Positions 1-5,361 of a DNA stretch of 5,361 bases are shown here, one piece after another. The DNA is taken from positions 1-5,361 of the forward strand of contig QIDL01000562.1 in NCBI GenBank assembly GCA_003228415.1, given 5' to 3'. Source of the DNA: Gammaproteobacteria bacterium (lineage in GTDB: Bacteria; Pseudomonadota; Gammaproteobacteria; Pseudomonadales; Azotimanducaceae). The notes under the pieces are model-generated. The model did no database searches. It worked only from the letters and a program-made list of their open reading frames with translations, and was not told where the DNA came from. Positions within the stretch are counted from its first letter, which is position 1. Every line of letters starts with the position of its first letter. Position numbers and translations under genes: made by a program.

Positions 1-438
1 GGTTCTCCCATGGATCTCCTGTTAGCCGCCGGTTGCAGGTGGCCGGCGGCGCCATTTGAGCCGGTATTTCACAGCGTAGTCATGGATGAGACCGAAAGCC
101 TGCTGGTGAATGGCAACCTGGATGCCTCCACACCCCTGGTCTTCGCAGAAACAGAATTGTTGCCCTATTTGCCAAACGGTACGCTGGTTATTCTGACGGA
201 TTTCGGCCATGAGGAGTGGAATGAAGAGCAACCCCGAGCCCTGGATCACCTGCTGACCGTCTTCTATCGCAGTGGTGAGATTGATGCGTCGCTGTATCGA
301 CACGAACCGGTACCGTTTGAAGTTGGAATGGGTCTCCCTTTCTTTGCCAAAGCTGCCCTGGCCGTGCTGATAGTGCTCCTGTTGTTAGTGGGATACGGCG
401 GCTATGTCGTTGTTAGAAGGTGGTGGATGGCCCATTGA
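1..438 (+). CDS. Alpha/beta hydrolase, C-terminal part, with C-terminal membrane anchor (5' end outside window)
   Basis: The reading frame is open from base 1, so this is the end of a longer gene; the ATG at 10 is probably internal. Numbering residues from that Met, the segment around 31-42 (VNGNLDASTP) matches the strand and turn carrying the catalytic Asp (D38) of alpha/beta hydrolases of the TAP/proline iminopeptidase-like group. The segment FGHEEW (H67) matches the catalytic His near the C-terminus. The nucleophile Ser would lie upstream and is not seen. Unusually, residues about 111-136 form a strongly hydrophobic stretch followed by RRWW, which reads as a single C-terminal transmembrane helix with a positive end, so the enzyme is probably membrane-anchored. 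Substrate is unknown. It ends 78 bases before bkdA1 on the same strand and could be cotranscribed, but no direct link to branched-chain catabolism is visible. Hydrolase fold is fairly sure; exact family is not. Confidence 0.7.
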   Translation, partial: GSPMDLLLAAGCRWPAAPFEPVFHSVVMDETESLLVNGNLDASTPLVFAETELLPYLPNGTLVILTDFGHEEWNEEQPRALDHLLTVFYRSGEIDASLYRHEPVPFEVGMGLPFFAKAALAVLIVLLLLVGYGGYVVVRRWWMAH

Positions 439-516
439 TAGGTCGGTTATGCTGCTCATTGAGGACGCGGACTTCCCACACCGTCCCAGGATCAGGCATC
501 CGGCGTAGATTGATCG

Positions 517-1755
517 ATGGTAACCAAGTCCCGATTGCACATTCCGCATCCATCGGCCCGGCCGGGAGATAAGCCCGAATTCGGATACGTCGAAATTTCG
601 GATGCCGGTGCAGTCAAGCGACCGGAAATCAACAGCCGGGTCAAAGACATGGAGCGACTCGCCCACGAGATGGTGCGTGTGCTCGACGATCAGCATGCCG
701 CACTTGGCCCGTGGCACCCCCATCTCGAACCCCATGACCTGCATGTCCCGCTCAGGTACCTGCTGCTGACGCGGATTTTCGACGAGCACATGCAGCGTAT
801 GCAACGGCAAGGCAAGATCTCGTTCTACATGCAATCCTTGGGCGAAGAAGCCGTGTCGGTCGCTGCGGCATTGGCGCTGCAGCCATCCGACATGCTTTTT
901 CCGTCTTACCGTAATCAAGGCCTGCAACTCGCCCGCGGCCGCAATCCAGTGGATCTGATGTGCCAGTGCCTGTCCAACTCGAAAGACATGTGCAAGGGTC
1001 GACAGATGCCCATCATGTATCACTGGGCACGCGGCAACATTTTTTCGGTCTCGGGCAACCTGGCCACGCAGTTTCCACAAGCCGTCGGCTGGGCCATGGC
1101 TTCCGCCATCAAAGGTGAGGACGCCATCGCCGCAGCCTGGCTTGGCGAGGGCTCGACGGCCGAGGCGGATTTCCACCATGCCCTTACCTTTGCCACGGTC
1201 TATCAGGCGCCCGTGATTCTGAACGTGGTCAACAACCAATGGGCCATCTCGACATTTCAGGGATTCGCGGGCGGCGAGCGGCGCTCCTTCGCGGCCCGTG
1301 GTCCCGGTTACGGCATCGCCTCTATTCGGGTAGACGGTAACGATTATCTTGCGGTTTTCGCGGTTACCCGCTGGGCTGCCGAGCGCGCCCGCAAGGGGCA
1401 TGGCCCGACGCTGATAGAGCTCGTGACCTATCGCGCCGGTGCGCACTCCACCAGCGATGATCCGTCGCGCTATCGGCCGCGGGATGAATGGCAGGCGTGG
1501 CCCCTCGGCGATCCGATCGAACGCCTGAAACAACACCTGATCGTACTGGGAGATTGGACCGAAGGGCGTCACGACAAGCTGGTGGCCGAGGTCACCCGGC
1601 TGGTCGATGACAGCTGGCAGGAAGCGCTCACCTACGGCTCCATGACCGAAGGTCCGTTTCTCAACAAGTACGAGCTGTTCGAGGACGTATTCAAAGACAT
1701 ACCCGCGCACCTCATCGCCCAGCGGGAAGAGCAACTCGGTCTCGATGAGGATTAG
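517..1755 (+). CDS. bkdA1: Branched-chain 2-oxo acid dehydrogenase E1 component, alpha subunit
   Basis: This is the thiamine-diphosphate subunit that decarboxylates the 2-oxo acids of Val, Leu and Ile and, with E1 beta, reductively acylates the lipoyl group of E2. The protein has 412 residues; the Pseudomonas homologue has about 410. Residues 1-60 form the N-terminal extension typical of bacterial BkdA1 (RLHIPHP...RPG). FYMQSLGEEA lies at 103-112. The diphosphate/metal motif is GEGSTAEADF at 210-219 with NVVNN at 236-240; most relatives have GDG, so E211 replaces the usual Asp. YRAGAHSTSDDP at 305-316 is the conserved active-site loop (H310), equivalent to the phosphorylation loop of the mammalian enzyme. 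WPLGDPI at 328-334 is also typical. A stop codon in frame at 511-513 makes ATG 517 the first possible start, and the N-terminal match supports it, though no strong ribosome site precedes it. A histidine-rich patch (H67, H69, H73, H76) is a local oddity. It heads an operon with E1 beta and E2. A related PDH or acetoin E1 is less likely given the N-terminus. Confidence 0.95.
   Translation: MVTKSRLHIPHPSARPGDKPEFGYVEISDAGAVKRPEINSRVKDMERLAHEMVRVLDDQHAALGPWHPHLEPHDLHVPLRYLLLTRIFDEHMQRMQRQGKISFYMQSLGEEAVSVAAALALQPSDMLFPSYRNQGLQLARGRNPVDLMCQCLSNSKDMCKGRQMPIMYHWARGNIFSVSGNLATQFPQAVGWAMASAIKGEDAIAAAWLGEGSTAEADFHHALTFATVYQAPVILNVVNNQWAISTFQGFAGGERRSFAARGPGYGIASIRVDGNDYLAVFAVTRWAAERARKGHGPTLIELVTYRAGAHSTSDDPSRYRPRDEWQAWPLGDPIERLKQHLIVLGDWTEGRHDKLVAEVTRLVDDSWQEALTYGSMTEGPFLNKYELFEDVFKDIPAHLIAQREEQLGLDED
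1747..1750 (+). promoter_or_regulatory. Ribosome binding site of bkdA2 that favours the GTG start
   Basis: GAGG inside the last codons of bkdA1 lies 8 bases before GTG 1759 but 17 bases before the next in-frame ATG at 1768. Spacing therefore favours the GTG start, and suggests translational coupling to bkdA1. The alternative would shorten the protein by three residues only. Confidence 0.55.
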
Positions 1756-1758
1756 ACC

Positions 1759-2772
1759 GTGCCGCGCATGAACATGATTCAGGCTTTGAATTCGGCGATG
1801 GACGTGATGCTGGGTCGCGATAACGACGTGGTCGTGATTGGCGAAGACGTGGGCTACTTTGGCGGTGTTTTTCGCTGTACCGAGGGCTTACAACGCAAGT
1901 ATGGGGAGCACCGGGTGATCGATGCTCCCATCGCCGAAGGCGGTATCATCGCCAGTGTCATCGGCATGGGTGTGCACGGATTGCGTCCGGTGGCCGAGAT
2001 ACAGTTCGCCGACTACATCTACCCCGGTTACGATCAGATTGTCAGTGAGCTCGCCCGCCTTCGTTACCGAACGGCCGGAGATTTTTTCGCACCTGTTACC
2101 ATCCGCGCTCCCTGTGGCGGCGGCATCCGCGGCGGACAAACGCATTCACAGAGCCCCGAAGGCATCTTTACCCACGTATGCGGCTTGAAGGTGGTGATGC
2201 CTTCCAATCCGTACGATGCGAAAGGGTTGCTCATCAGTGCGATCGAGGAAGACGATCCGGTGGTGTTTTTCGAGCCGAAACGCATCTATAACGGCCCCTT
2301 CGACGGCGATCCGGACAAGCCGGCCACGGCGTGGAGTGCGCACCCGAAAGGGGAGGTCCCGGATGACTACTACACGGTGCCGCTTGGTCGCGCCGAGGTG
2401 GTCCGCGAAGGTGAAGACGTCACCATCGTCTGCTATGGCACGATGGTGCACGTGGCCCAGGCCACGGCGAAGATCAACGCGATCGACGCCGAAATCATCG
2501 ATGTGCGAACGATGGTGCCGCTCGATGTGCACACGTTGAAGCAATCTGTGGAGAAGACGGGAAGGTGCGTCATCATTCACGAAGCCACACGCTTTTCCGG
2601 ATTTGGCGCCGAATTGGCCGCAACCCTGCAGGAAGAATGTTTTTATCACCTGGAAACGCCGATCATCCGTGTTTGCGGTTGGGATACGCCCTATCCACAT
2701 GCCTTCGAATGGGAGTACTTTCCCGGTCAAAAACGTCTGGCCGCGGCGTTGGAGCAGGCATTGTCTGCCTGA
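1759..2772 (+). CDS. bkdA2: Branched-chain 2-oxo acid dehydrogenase E1 component, beta subunit
   Basis: This subunit pairs with E1 alpha to form the alpha2beta2 decarboxylase; the active sites lie at the subunit interfaces. The protein has 337 residues, close to the usual 325-350. The N-terminal pyrimidine-binding domain contains IGEDVGYFGGVFRCTEGL (27-44), DAPIAEGGI (55-63) with E60 as the likely glutamate that activates the thiamine ring, and EIQFADYIYP (80-89). CGGGIRGGQTHSQSPE (119-134) holds the conserved H129. FFEPKRIYNGPFDG (170-183) is diagnostic for the branched-chain enzyme rather than pyruvate dehydrogenase. The C-terminal transketolase-like domain carries DVRTMVPLD (248-256) and GWDTPYPHAFEWEYFPG (307-323). 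The start is GTG, 3 bases after the bkdA1 stop; an ATG three codons later is the alternative. It is followed by bkdB after 18 bases. All key residues appear intact. Confidence 0.95.
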   Translation: MPRMNMIQALNSAMDVMLGRDNDVVVIGEDVGYFGGVFRCTEGLQRKYGEHRVIDAPIAEGGIIASVIGMGVHGLRPVAEIQFADYIYPGYDQIVSELARLRYRTAGDFFAPVTIRAPCGGGIRGGQTHSQSPEGIFTHVCGLKVVMPSNPYDAKGLLISAIEEDDPVVFFEPKRIYNGPFDGDPDKPATAWSAHPKGEVPDDYYTVPLGRAEVVREGEDVTIVCYGTMVHVAQATAKINAIDAEIIDVRTMVPLDVHTLKQSVEKTGRCVIIHEATRFSGFGAELAATLQEECFYHLETPIIRVCGWDTPYPHAFEWEYFPGQKRLAAALEQALSA

Positions 2773-2790
2773 TGGCAGGGCTCGTATATC

Positions 2791-4092
2791 ATGAGTGAAA
2801 CCAGTTTCAAACTCCCCGACCTGGGCGAAGGCACGGTTGAGGCCGAAATCGTGGAGTGGTTTGTCAGACCCGGTGACGTTGTTCGGGAAGGTGATCCGAT
2901 TGCCGACGTGATGACCGATAAAGCCAACGTGGAGGTGCTGGCGCCGGTGAGCGGGGTTGTGCTGCGCACTTCGGGCGAACCCGGCGATCTGGTGGCGGTC
3001 GGCGCGGAGCTGGCTGCTTTTGAAACCGAATCCGGGAAACCATCCCGGGCGCCGAGCGCGCCGGAAGTCAAAGCCCAACCAGAGGTTGTCTCACAGCCGA
3101 CAGAGCAAAACCCGAACGCGCCGCTCTCTGCTACACAAGCTGGATCATCTGCAGCGGTCGAAACTGTAGCTAAAGAAACCGCAACGATCGAAACGTCCAA
3201 GGCCGCGACTTCGGCGAAAGTCGTCACCTCACCGGCCGTTCGCAGGCGCGCGAAAGAGCATGGCATCGACCTTGCGCTGGTGTCCGGCACCGGGCCGAGA
3301 GGGCGAATCCTGGGTAACGATCTGGACGCCTACATCGCCCGGGGGAATTCTGCAGTGCAGTCGCCATCGCCAGCGAGGATCGCGATCGAGGACGAAATTG
3401 AAGAGGTCAAGGTCATCGGTGTGCGGCGTGTTATCGCCCGTCGCATGGTACAGAGTAAGACCGAGATCCCACATTTTGCCTACGTCGAGGAGGTGGATGT
3501 CACCGAGGTGGATGCGCTGCGCGGCCATCTCAACGAACAGCATCCCGACAGGGCGCGTTTGAGTTTGCTGCACTTTGTCTGCCTTGCGGTGTTACGCGCG
3601 GTGCACGATTTTCCACAGTGCAACGCGACGTTCGACGCGGAAGCCGGCGTGATCAAACGGTATCGCAGCGTCCATCTCGGTGTCGCCACGCAGACGCCCG
3701 ATGGTTTGAAGGTGCCGGTGGTTCGCAATGTCGAGAGACACGATCTGTTCTCGCTTGCGGACGCAATCGCGACCGCGGCGGAAGGTGCACGTAACAATAC
3801 GCTGAAAACAGGCGAACTCTCCGGTTCCACGATCACCGTAACAAGTCTGGGCAGGCTGGGTGGTATCGTGACCACGCCAGTGATCAACTATCCGGAGGTC
3901 GCCATTATTGGTGTCAACAAGGCCGTCAAGCGTCCGGTCGTGGTCGACGATGCGGTTACCATCAGACTGATGATGAACCTGTCTTCTTCCTTCGATCATC
4001 GATTTGTGGACGGCTTCGATGCGGCGTCCATGGTGCAGCGCATCAAGTCGTTGCTGGAGTACCCGGCGACTCTTTTCATGCACTCGACGTAA
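2791..4092 (+). CDS. bkdB: Branched-chain 2-oxo acid dehydrogenase E2: lipoamide acyltransferase
   Basis: E2 is the core of the complex: its swinging lipoyl arm takes the acyl group from E1 and passes it to CoA, forming isobutyryl-, isovaleryl- or 2-methylbutyryl-CoA. The 433 residues show three domains. The lipoyl domain spans about 4-78, with MTDKANVEV at 41-49 and K44 as the lipoylation site. A flexible linker rich in Ala, Pro, Glu, Lys and Thr covers about 80-143. The peripheral subunit-binding domain covers about 144-183 (SPAVRRRAKEHGIDL, GTGPRGRIL) and would hold E1 and E3. The catalytic acyltransferase domain runs from about 205 to the end and carries ARNNTLKTGELSGSTITVTS (333-352) and the active-site motif DHRFVDG at 402-408 (H403, D407). 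These blocks closely resemble Pseudomonas BkdB. Only one lipoyl domain is present. The ATG is preceded by GGCAGGG about 10 bases upstream. No E3 gene follows; the next gene is convergent. Confidence 0.95.
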   Translation: MSETSFKLPDLGEGTVEAEIVEWFVRPGDVVREGDPIADVMTDKANVEVLAPVSGVVLRTSGEPGDLVAVGAELAAFETESGKPSRAPSAPEVKAQPEVVSQPTEQNPNAPLSATQAGSSAAVETVAKETATIETSKAATSAKVVTSPAVRRRAKEHGIDLALVSGTGPRGRILGNDLDAYIARGNSAVQSPSPARIAIEDEIEEVKVIGVRRVIARRMVQSKTEIPHFAYVEEVDVTEVDALRGHLNEQHPDRARLSLLHFVCLAVLRAVHDFPQCNATFDAEAGVIKRYRSVHLGVATQTPDGLKVPVVRNVERHDLFSLADAIATAAEGARNNTLKTGELSGSTITVTSLGRLGGIVTTPVINYPEVAIIGVNKAVKRPVVVDDAVTIRLMMNLSSSFDHRFVDGFDAASMVQRIKSLLEYPATLFMHST

Positions 4093-4099
4093 CGGTTAC
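4089..4099. repeat. Short palindrome spanning the two convergent stop codons
   Basis: GTAAC-G-GTTAC is a perfect 5+5 inverted repeat. It contains the TAA stop of bkdB (4090-4092) and, on the other strand, the TAA stop of the TetR gene (4096-4098). A one-base loop and the absence of a T-run make a hairpin terminator unlikely, so this may be chance symmetry of two back-to-back TAA codons. Confidence 0.4.
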
Positions 4100-4815
4100 C
4101 GCTCGGTGGACGAGGAGTGCGCCACGTTTGCTGGTTGATTGTGAGGCGCGTTCAACACTGCCACCACGATATCGATCAGATCGGTGACAAAAAGGGCATT
4201 GCTCAGGCGGGCAACGCCGCTACGGCGTCCGGCAGCACGCAGGGTCTCACGGTTGGCGATGCTGTAAATTATCATTCCTGTGACGATGGCGAGACGGTGC
4301 CGCACAACGTCGCCCGGAATGCCGTGTAATATTCTGGTAACGATGACTTCCGCGCGTCGCGCCCCGCGATGAGATTCGTCGCGTAGAAACTGAAAAAAAC
4401 CGACTCGAGGATCTGAATAGAGCTGCCCGACGAAACGAACGTAGTTCCGCCCCGAATGTCCTTTCGCGACCTGTTCGGCAAAAGGCAGAACCATCGCGGT
4501 GGCTACCTGCTTGAGAGCCGTTGGCCGATGGTCGAAATCGACGAGATTCAATAGCTCACTGCGGCGCGCATCAATGGCGCCTATCCGGCGTTCAAAAATC
4601 GCTTCGATGACTTCTTTTTTGGAACCAAGATGGTATTGCAACACCGAGGCGTTGCGTTCCCCGGATTCACGCACGATCTGATTCAGGGATACCGCTTCGA
4701 TGCCATGTTCGGCGAACAGACGTTCGGCGATGTCGATCAGTTTCCGCCGCGTCGAACCGGTGCGCCGGCCCGGCGAGCGCTTTTCGCTGCCCTTTTTTGC
4801 CTCAACCGGCGTCAT
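4096..4815 (-). CDS. TetR-family transcriptional regulator
   Basis: This is a DNA-binding repressor-type protein of 239 residues, within the normal TetR size range. After a basic N-terminal tail (SPGRRTGSTRRK, 14-25), the TetR_N domain follows: helix 1 around 25-38 (LIDIAERLFAEHG), then SLNQIVRESG (43-52) and the recognition helix region NASVLQYHLGSKKEVIEAIF (55-74). YHLGSK matches the family signature YxHFxSK with Leu for Phe. The remaining about 160 residues are the variable ligand-binding and dimer domain; the ligand cannot be deduced. The start at 4815 is chosen because AAAGGAG ends 5 bases before this ATG; a start at 4905 would add 30 residues lying over the promoter. It converges on bkdB and diverges from the ferredoxin/KorA operon, with a palindrome in between, so it probably represses that operon and perhaps itself. 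Control of bkd is possible but unsupported by any visible operator copy there. Confidence 0.92.
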   Translation of the reverse strand: MTPVEAKKGSEKRSPGRRTGSTRRKLIDIAERLFAEHGIEAVSLNQIVRESGERNASVLQYHLGSKKEVIEAIFERRIGAIDARRSELLNLVDFDHRPTALKQVATAMVLPFAEQVAKGHSGRNYVRFVGQLYSDPRVGFFQFLRDESHRGARRAEVIVTRILHGIPGDVVRHRLAIVTGMIIYSIANRETLRAAGRRSGVARLSNALFVTDLIDIVVAVLNAPHNQPANVAHSSSTER

Positions 4816-4820
4816 AGAAA

Positions 4821-4827
4821 CTCCTTT
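4821..4827 (-). promoter_or_regulatory. Strong ribosome binding site deciding the TetR start
   Basis: Read on the minus strand this is AAAGGAG, followed by 5 bases and then ATG at 4815. It is the best Shine-Dalgarno site in the window and fixes the start of the regulator, excluding the longer frame that begins at 4905. Confidence 0.85.
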
Positions 4828-4831
4828 GTAA

Positions 4832-4846
4832 CGCATGGCGCATGCG
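4832..4846 (-). repeat. Inverted repeat in the TetR leader, just upstream of its ribosome site
   Basis: CGCATG-N3-CATGCG is a perfect 6+6 inverted repeat. In the mRNA of the regulator it could form a GC-rich hairpin with a 3-base loop, ending 4 bases before the Shine-Dalgarno site. It could tune translation or be a second protein-binding site. There is no evidence to choose, and a 6-base repeat can occur by chance. Confidence 0.4.
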
Positions 4847-4876
4847 AAAAGCCGAGCCTGATGAATTGCAACGCCG

Positions 4877-4905
4877 GGTATAGGGCATGGACGGCAAAAT
4901 ATCAA
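4877..4905 (-). promoter_or_regulatory. Predicted sigma-70 promoter of the TetR gene
   Basis: On the minus strand the -35 box TTGATA (4905-4900, 5 of 6 consensus bases) is separated by exactly 17 bases from the -10 box TATACC (4882-4877, 4 of 6). Transcription would start near 4870, giving a leader of about 55 bases before the ATG at 4815. The -35 box abuts the -35 box of the divergent promoter. Confidence 0.55.
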
Positions 4906-4935
4906 TTGACTGAACGAATTTAATGCTATTACATT
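4906..4935 (+). promoter_or_regulatory. Predicted promoter of the ferredoxin/korA operon
   Basis: The -35 box is TTGACT (4906-4911, 5 of 6 consensus). Two -10 readings are possible: TACATT at 4930-4935 with an 18-base spacer, or an extended -10, TG-C-TATTAC at 4924-4932, with a short 15-base spacer. Both fall inside the inverted repeat at 4918-4939, so a bound repressor would block RNA polymerase. The start of transcription would be near 4939-4942. Confidence 0.5.
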
Positions 4936-4939
4936 AAAT
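4918..4939. promoter_or_regulatory. Putative TetR-type operator palindrome
   Basis: ATTTAATG-N6-CATTAAAT is a perfect 8+8 inverted repeat, 22 bases in all. Size and symmetry are typical of operators bound by TetR-family dimers. It lies next to a divergently transcribed TetR gene and covers the likely -10 of the ferredoxin operon promoter. Binding by this particular regulator is inferred from position only. No second copy was noticed before bkdA1 (439-516). Confidence 0.65.
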
Positions 4940-4956
4940 CTGTCGTGATAGCGAGT

Positions 4957-4963
4957 GAGGAGG
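4957..4963 (+). promoter_or_regulatory. Ribosome binding site of the ferredoxin subunit gene
   Basis: GAGGAGG precedes GTG 4966. Pairing through the first GAGG gives a 5-base spacer; pairing through the second leaves only 2. It supports GTG 4966 over the in-frame GTG 4945, which has no such site and lies almost on the predicted transcription start. Confidence 0.6.
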
Positions 4964-4965
4964 CT

Positions 4966-5196
4966 GTGGCAAAGCGCAAGTACTCCATATCGATAAGCGA
5001 TAAGCGCTGCCGTTCCTGCGGTGTCTGTTGGGAGATCTGTCCCCCGGATGTGTTGACCTGGCAGCCGCCGCTGAACAAAGCGATCATCAACAATCTGGAT
5101 GCCTGCACCGGCTGTCGTCTGTGCGAATGGTTGTGTCCGGATTTCGCGATCGTGGTCAGGGCTGAGGAGACGCAGCGCAGGGAGCCAGCCACATGA
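4966..5196 (+). CDS. 2x[4Fe-4S] ferredoxin, delta subunit of a 2-oxoacid:ferredoxin oxidoreductase (KorD/VorD type)
   Basis: This small iron-sulfur protein (76 residues) would shuttle electrons from the thiamine-dependent oxidoreductase to an external ferredoxin. It has two canonical cluster motifs CxxCxxCxxxCP: CRSCGVCWEICP with cysteines at 15, 18, 21, 25, and CTGCRLCEWLCP with cysteines at 47, 50, 53, 57. The ending CPDFAIVV at 57-64 is typical of delta subunits of 2-oxoglutarate and branched-chain oxidoreductases. All eight cysteines are present. There is no signal peptide, so it is cytoplasmic. The start is GTG; 4945 is a possible earlier GTG start adding seven residues. Its stop overlaps the ATG of the next gene (ATGA), indicating translational coupling and membership of the same complex. 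A free-standing ferredoxin is less likely given this overlap. Confidence 0.88.
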   Translation: MAKRKYSISISDKRCRSCGVCWEICPPDVLTWQPPLNKAIINNLDACTGCRLCEWLCPDFAIVVRAEETQRREPAT

Positions 5197-5361
5197 GCAA
5201 GAGATTGATGTTCGGCAATGAAGCTTTCTGCGAAGGCGCCATCGCGGCCGGGGTACGGTTCTACGCCGGTTATCCGATCACACCGGCCACCGAAGTGGCG
5301 GAGTTCATGTCTCGCCGGATGCCCGAGGTGGGCGGCACCTATGTGCAGATGGAGGATGAGC
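5193..5361 (+). CDS. 2-oxoacid:acceptor (ferredoxin) oxidoreductase subunit alpha, N-terminal part (3' end outside window)
   Basis: Only the first 56 residues are in the window. They contain GNEAFCEGAIAAG (8-20), FYAGYPITPATE (23-34) and MEDE (53-56), the hallmark start of the pyrimidine-binding domain of KorA/VorA/PorA alpha subunits, which convert a 2-oxo acid, CoA and oxidized ferredoxin to acyl-CoA, CO2 and reduced ferredoxin. Because the protein begins directly with this domain rather than with a fused gamma domain, a separate gamma subunit gene is expected downstream, with a beta (thiamine-binding) gene, as in korDABC operons. The ATG overlaps the ferredoxin stop by 4 bases and has GGAG 8 bases upstream. 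Substrate (2-oxoglutarate, branched-chain or other 2-oxo acid) cannot be decided from this fragment. Confidence 0.88.
   Translation, partial: MSKRLMFGNEAFCEGAIAAGVRFYAGYPITPATEVAEFMSRRMPEVGGTYVQMEDE

Noticed and set aside
439..516. A promoter or operator in front of bkdA1
   Set aside because: TTGATA occurs at 435-440 but no acceptable -10 follows at 16-18 bases, no sigma-54 motif is present, and no copy of the ATTTAATG/CATTAAAT palindrome was seen.
385..1734. A 449-codon open frame on the minus strand opposite bkdA1
   Set aside because: The plus-strand frame encodes a fully recognizable E1 alpha with all motifs. The antisense frame has no recognizable domain and is the usual side effect of GC-rich codon use.
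2146..3078. A 310-codon open frame on the minus strand across bkdA2 and bkdB
   Set aside because: It runs over two clearly coding genes and their junction, shows no family motif, and has the Arg/His-rich look of a shadow frame.
517..4092. Pyruvate or acetoin dehydrogenase as the identity of the three-gene operon
   Set aside because: The E1 alpha N-terminal extension, the STSDDP loop context, the E1 beta FFEPKRIYNGP block and the E2 catalytic-domain blocks match the branched-chain complex better.
4098..4107. ACCG-CT-CGGT as a hairpin terminator between bkdB and the regulator
   Set aside because: A 2-base loop and 4-base stem cannot form a stable hairpin, there is no T-run, and it lies inside the coding end of the regulator.
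4816..4905. A 30-residue N-terminal extension of the TetR protein from ATG 4905
   Set aside because: That start would lie at the -35 box of the predicted promoter with no ribosome site, whereas ATG 4815 has AAAGGAG at ideal spacing.
1..5361. CRISPR arrays, tRNA or rRNA genes, insertion sequences
   Set aside because: No direct repeat arrays, tRNA-like cloverleaf segments, transposase frames or long terminal repeats were seen; almost all bases are in recognizable genes.

Overview
The window looks like chromosomal DNA of a proteobacterium, most likely a gammaproteobacterium. This is inferred from moderately high GC by eye, clear Shine-Dalgarno sites, and branched-chain keto acid dehydrogenase proteins that read, from memory, much like those of Pseudomonas (same domain order, near-identical lengths, many identical blocks). 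No database search was possible, so the taxon is an inference.

Layout. (1) Positions 1-438, plus strand: the C-terminal part of an alpha/beta hydrolase with the late catalytic Asp and His and an unusual C-terminal membrane anchor; its start lies before the window. (2) Positions 517-4092, plus strand: a tight three-gene operon for the branched-chain 2-oxo acid dehydrogenase complex, E1 alpha (bkdA1), E1 beta (bkdA2) and the lipoyl E2 acyltransferase (bkdB). Gaps are 3 and 18 bases. No E3 (lipoamide dehydrogenase) gene follows. (3) Positions 4096-4815, minus strand: a TetR-family regulator converging on bkdB, with only 3 bases between the two stop codons. (4) Positions 4816-4965: a compact divergent control region with back-to-back promoters and a perfect 8+8 base inverted repeat that fits a TetR-type operator. 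(5) Positions 4966-5361, plus strand: the start of a second operon, a small 2x[4Fe-4S] ferredoxin subunit overlapping by 4 bases the alpha subunit of a 2-oxoacid:ferredoxin oxidoreductase (KorA/VorA type), cut by the window end.

How the genes fit together. Two unrelated enzyme machines for oxidative decarboxylation of 2-oxo acids to acyl-CoA lie almost side by side: the lipoate/NAD-linked complex and an iron-sulfur, ferredoxin-linked oxidoreductase. The TetR gene between them most plausibly controls the ferredoxin-linked operon and itself, because the palindrome sits in their shared promoter region. Whether it also affects the bkd operon cannot be seen from sequence. The two-machine arrangement and the operator are the most interesting points. 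Nothing in the window amounts to a clearly new class of system.
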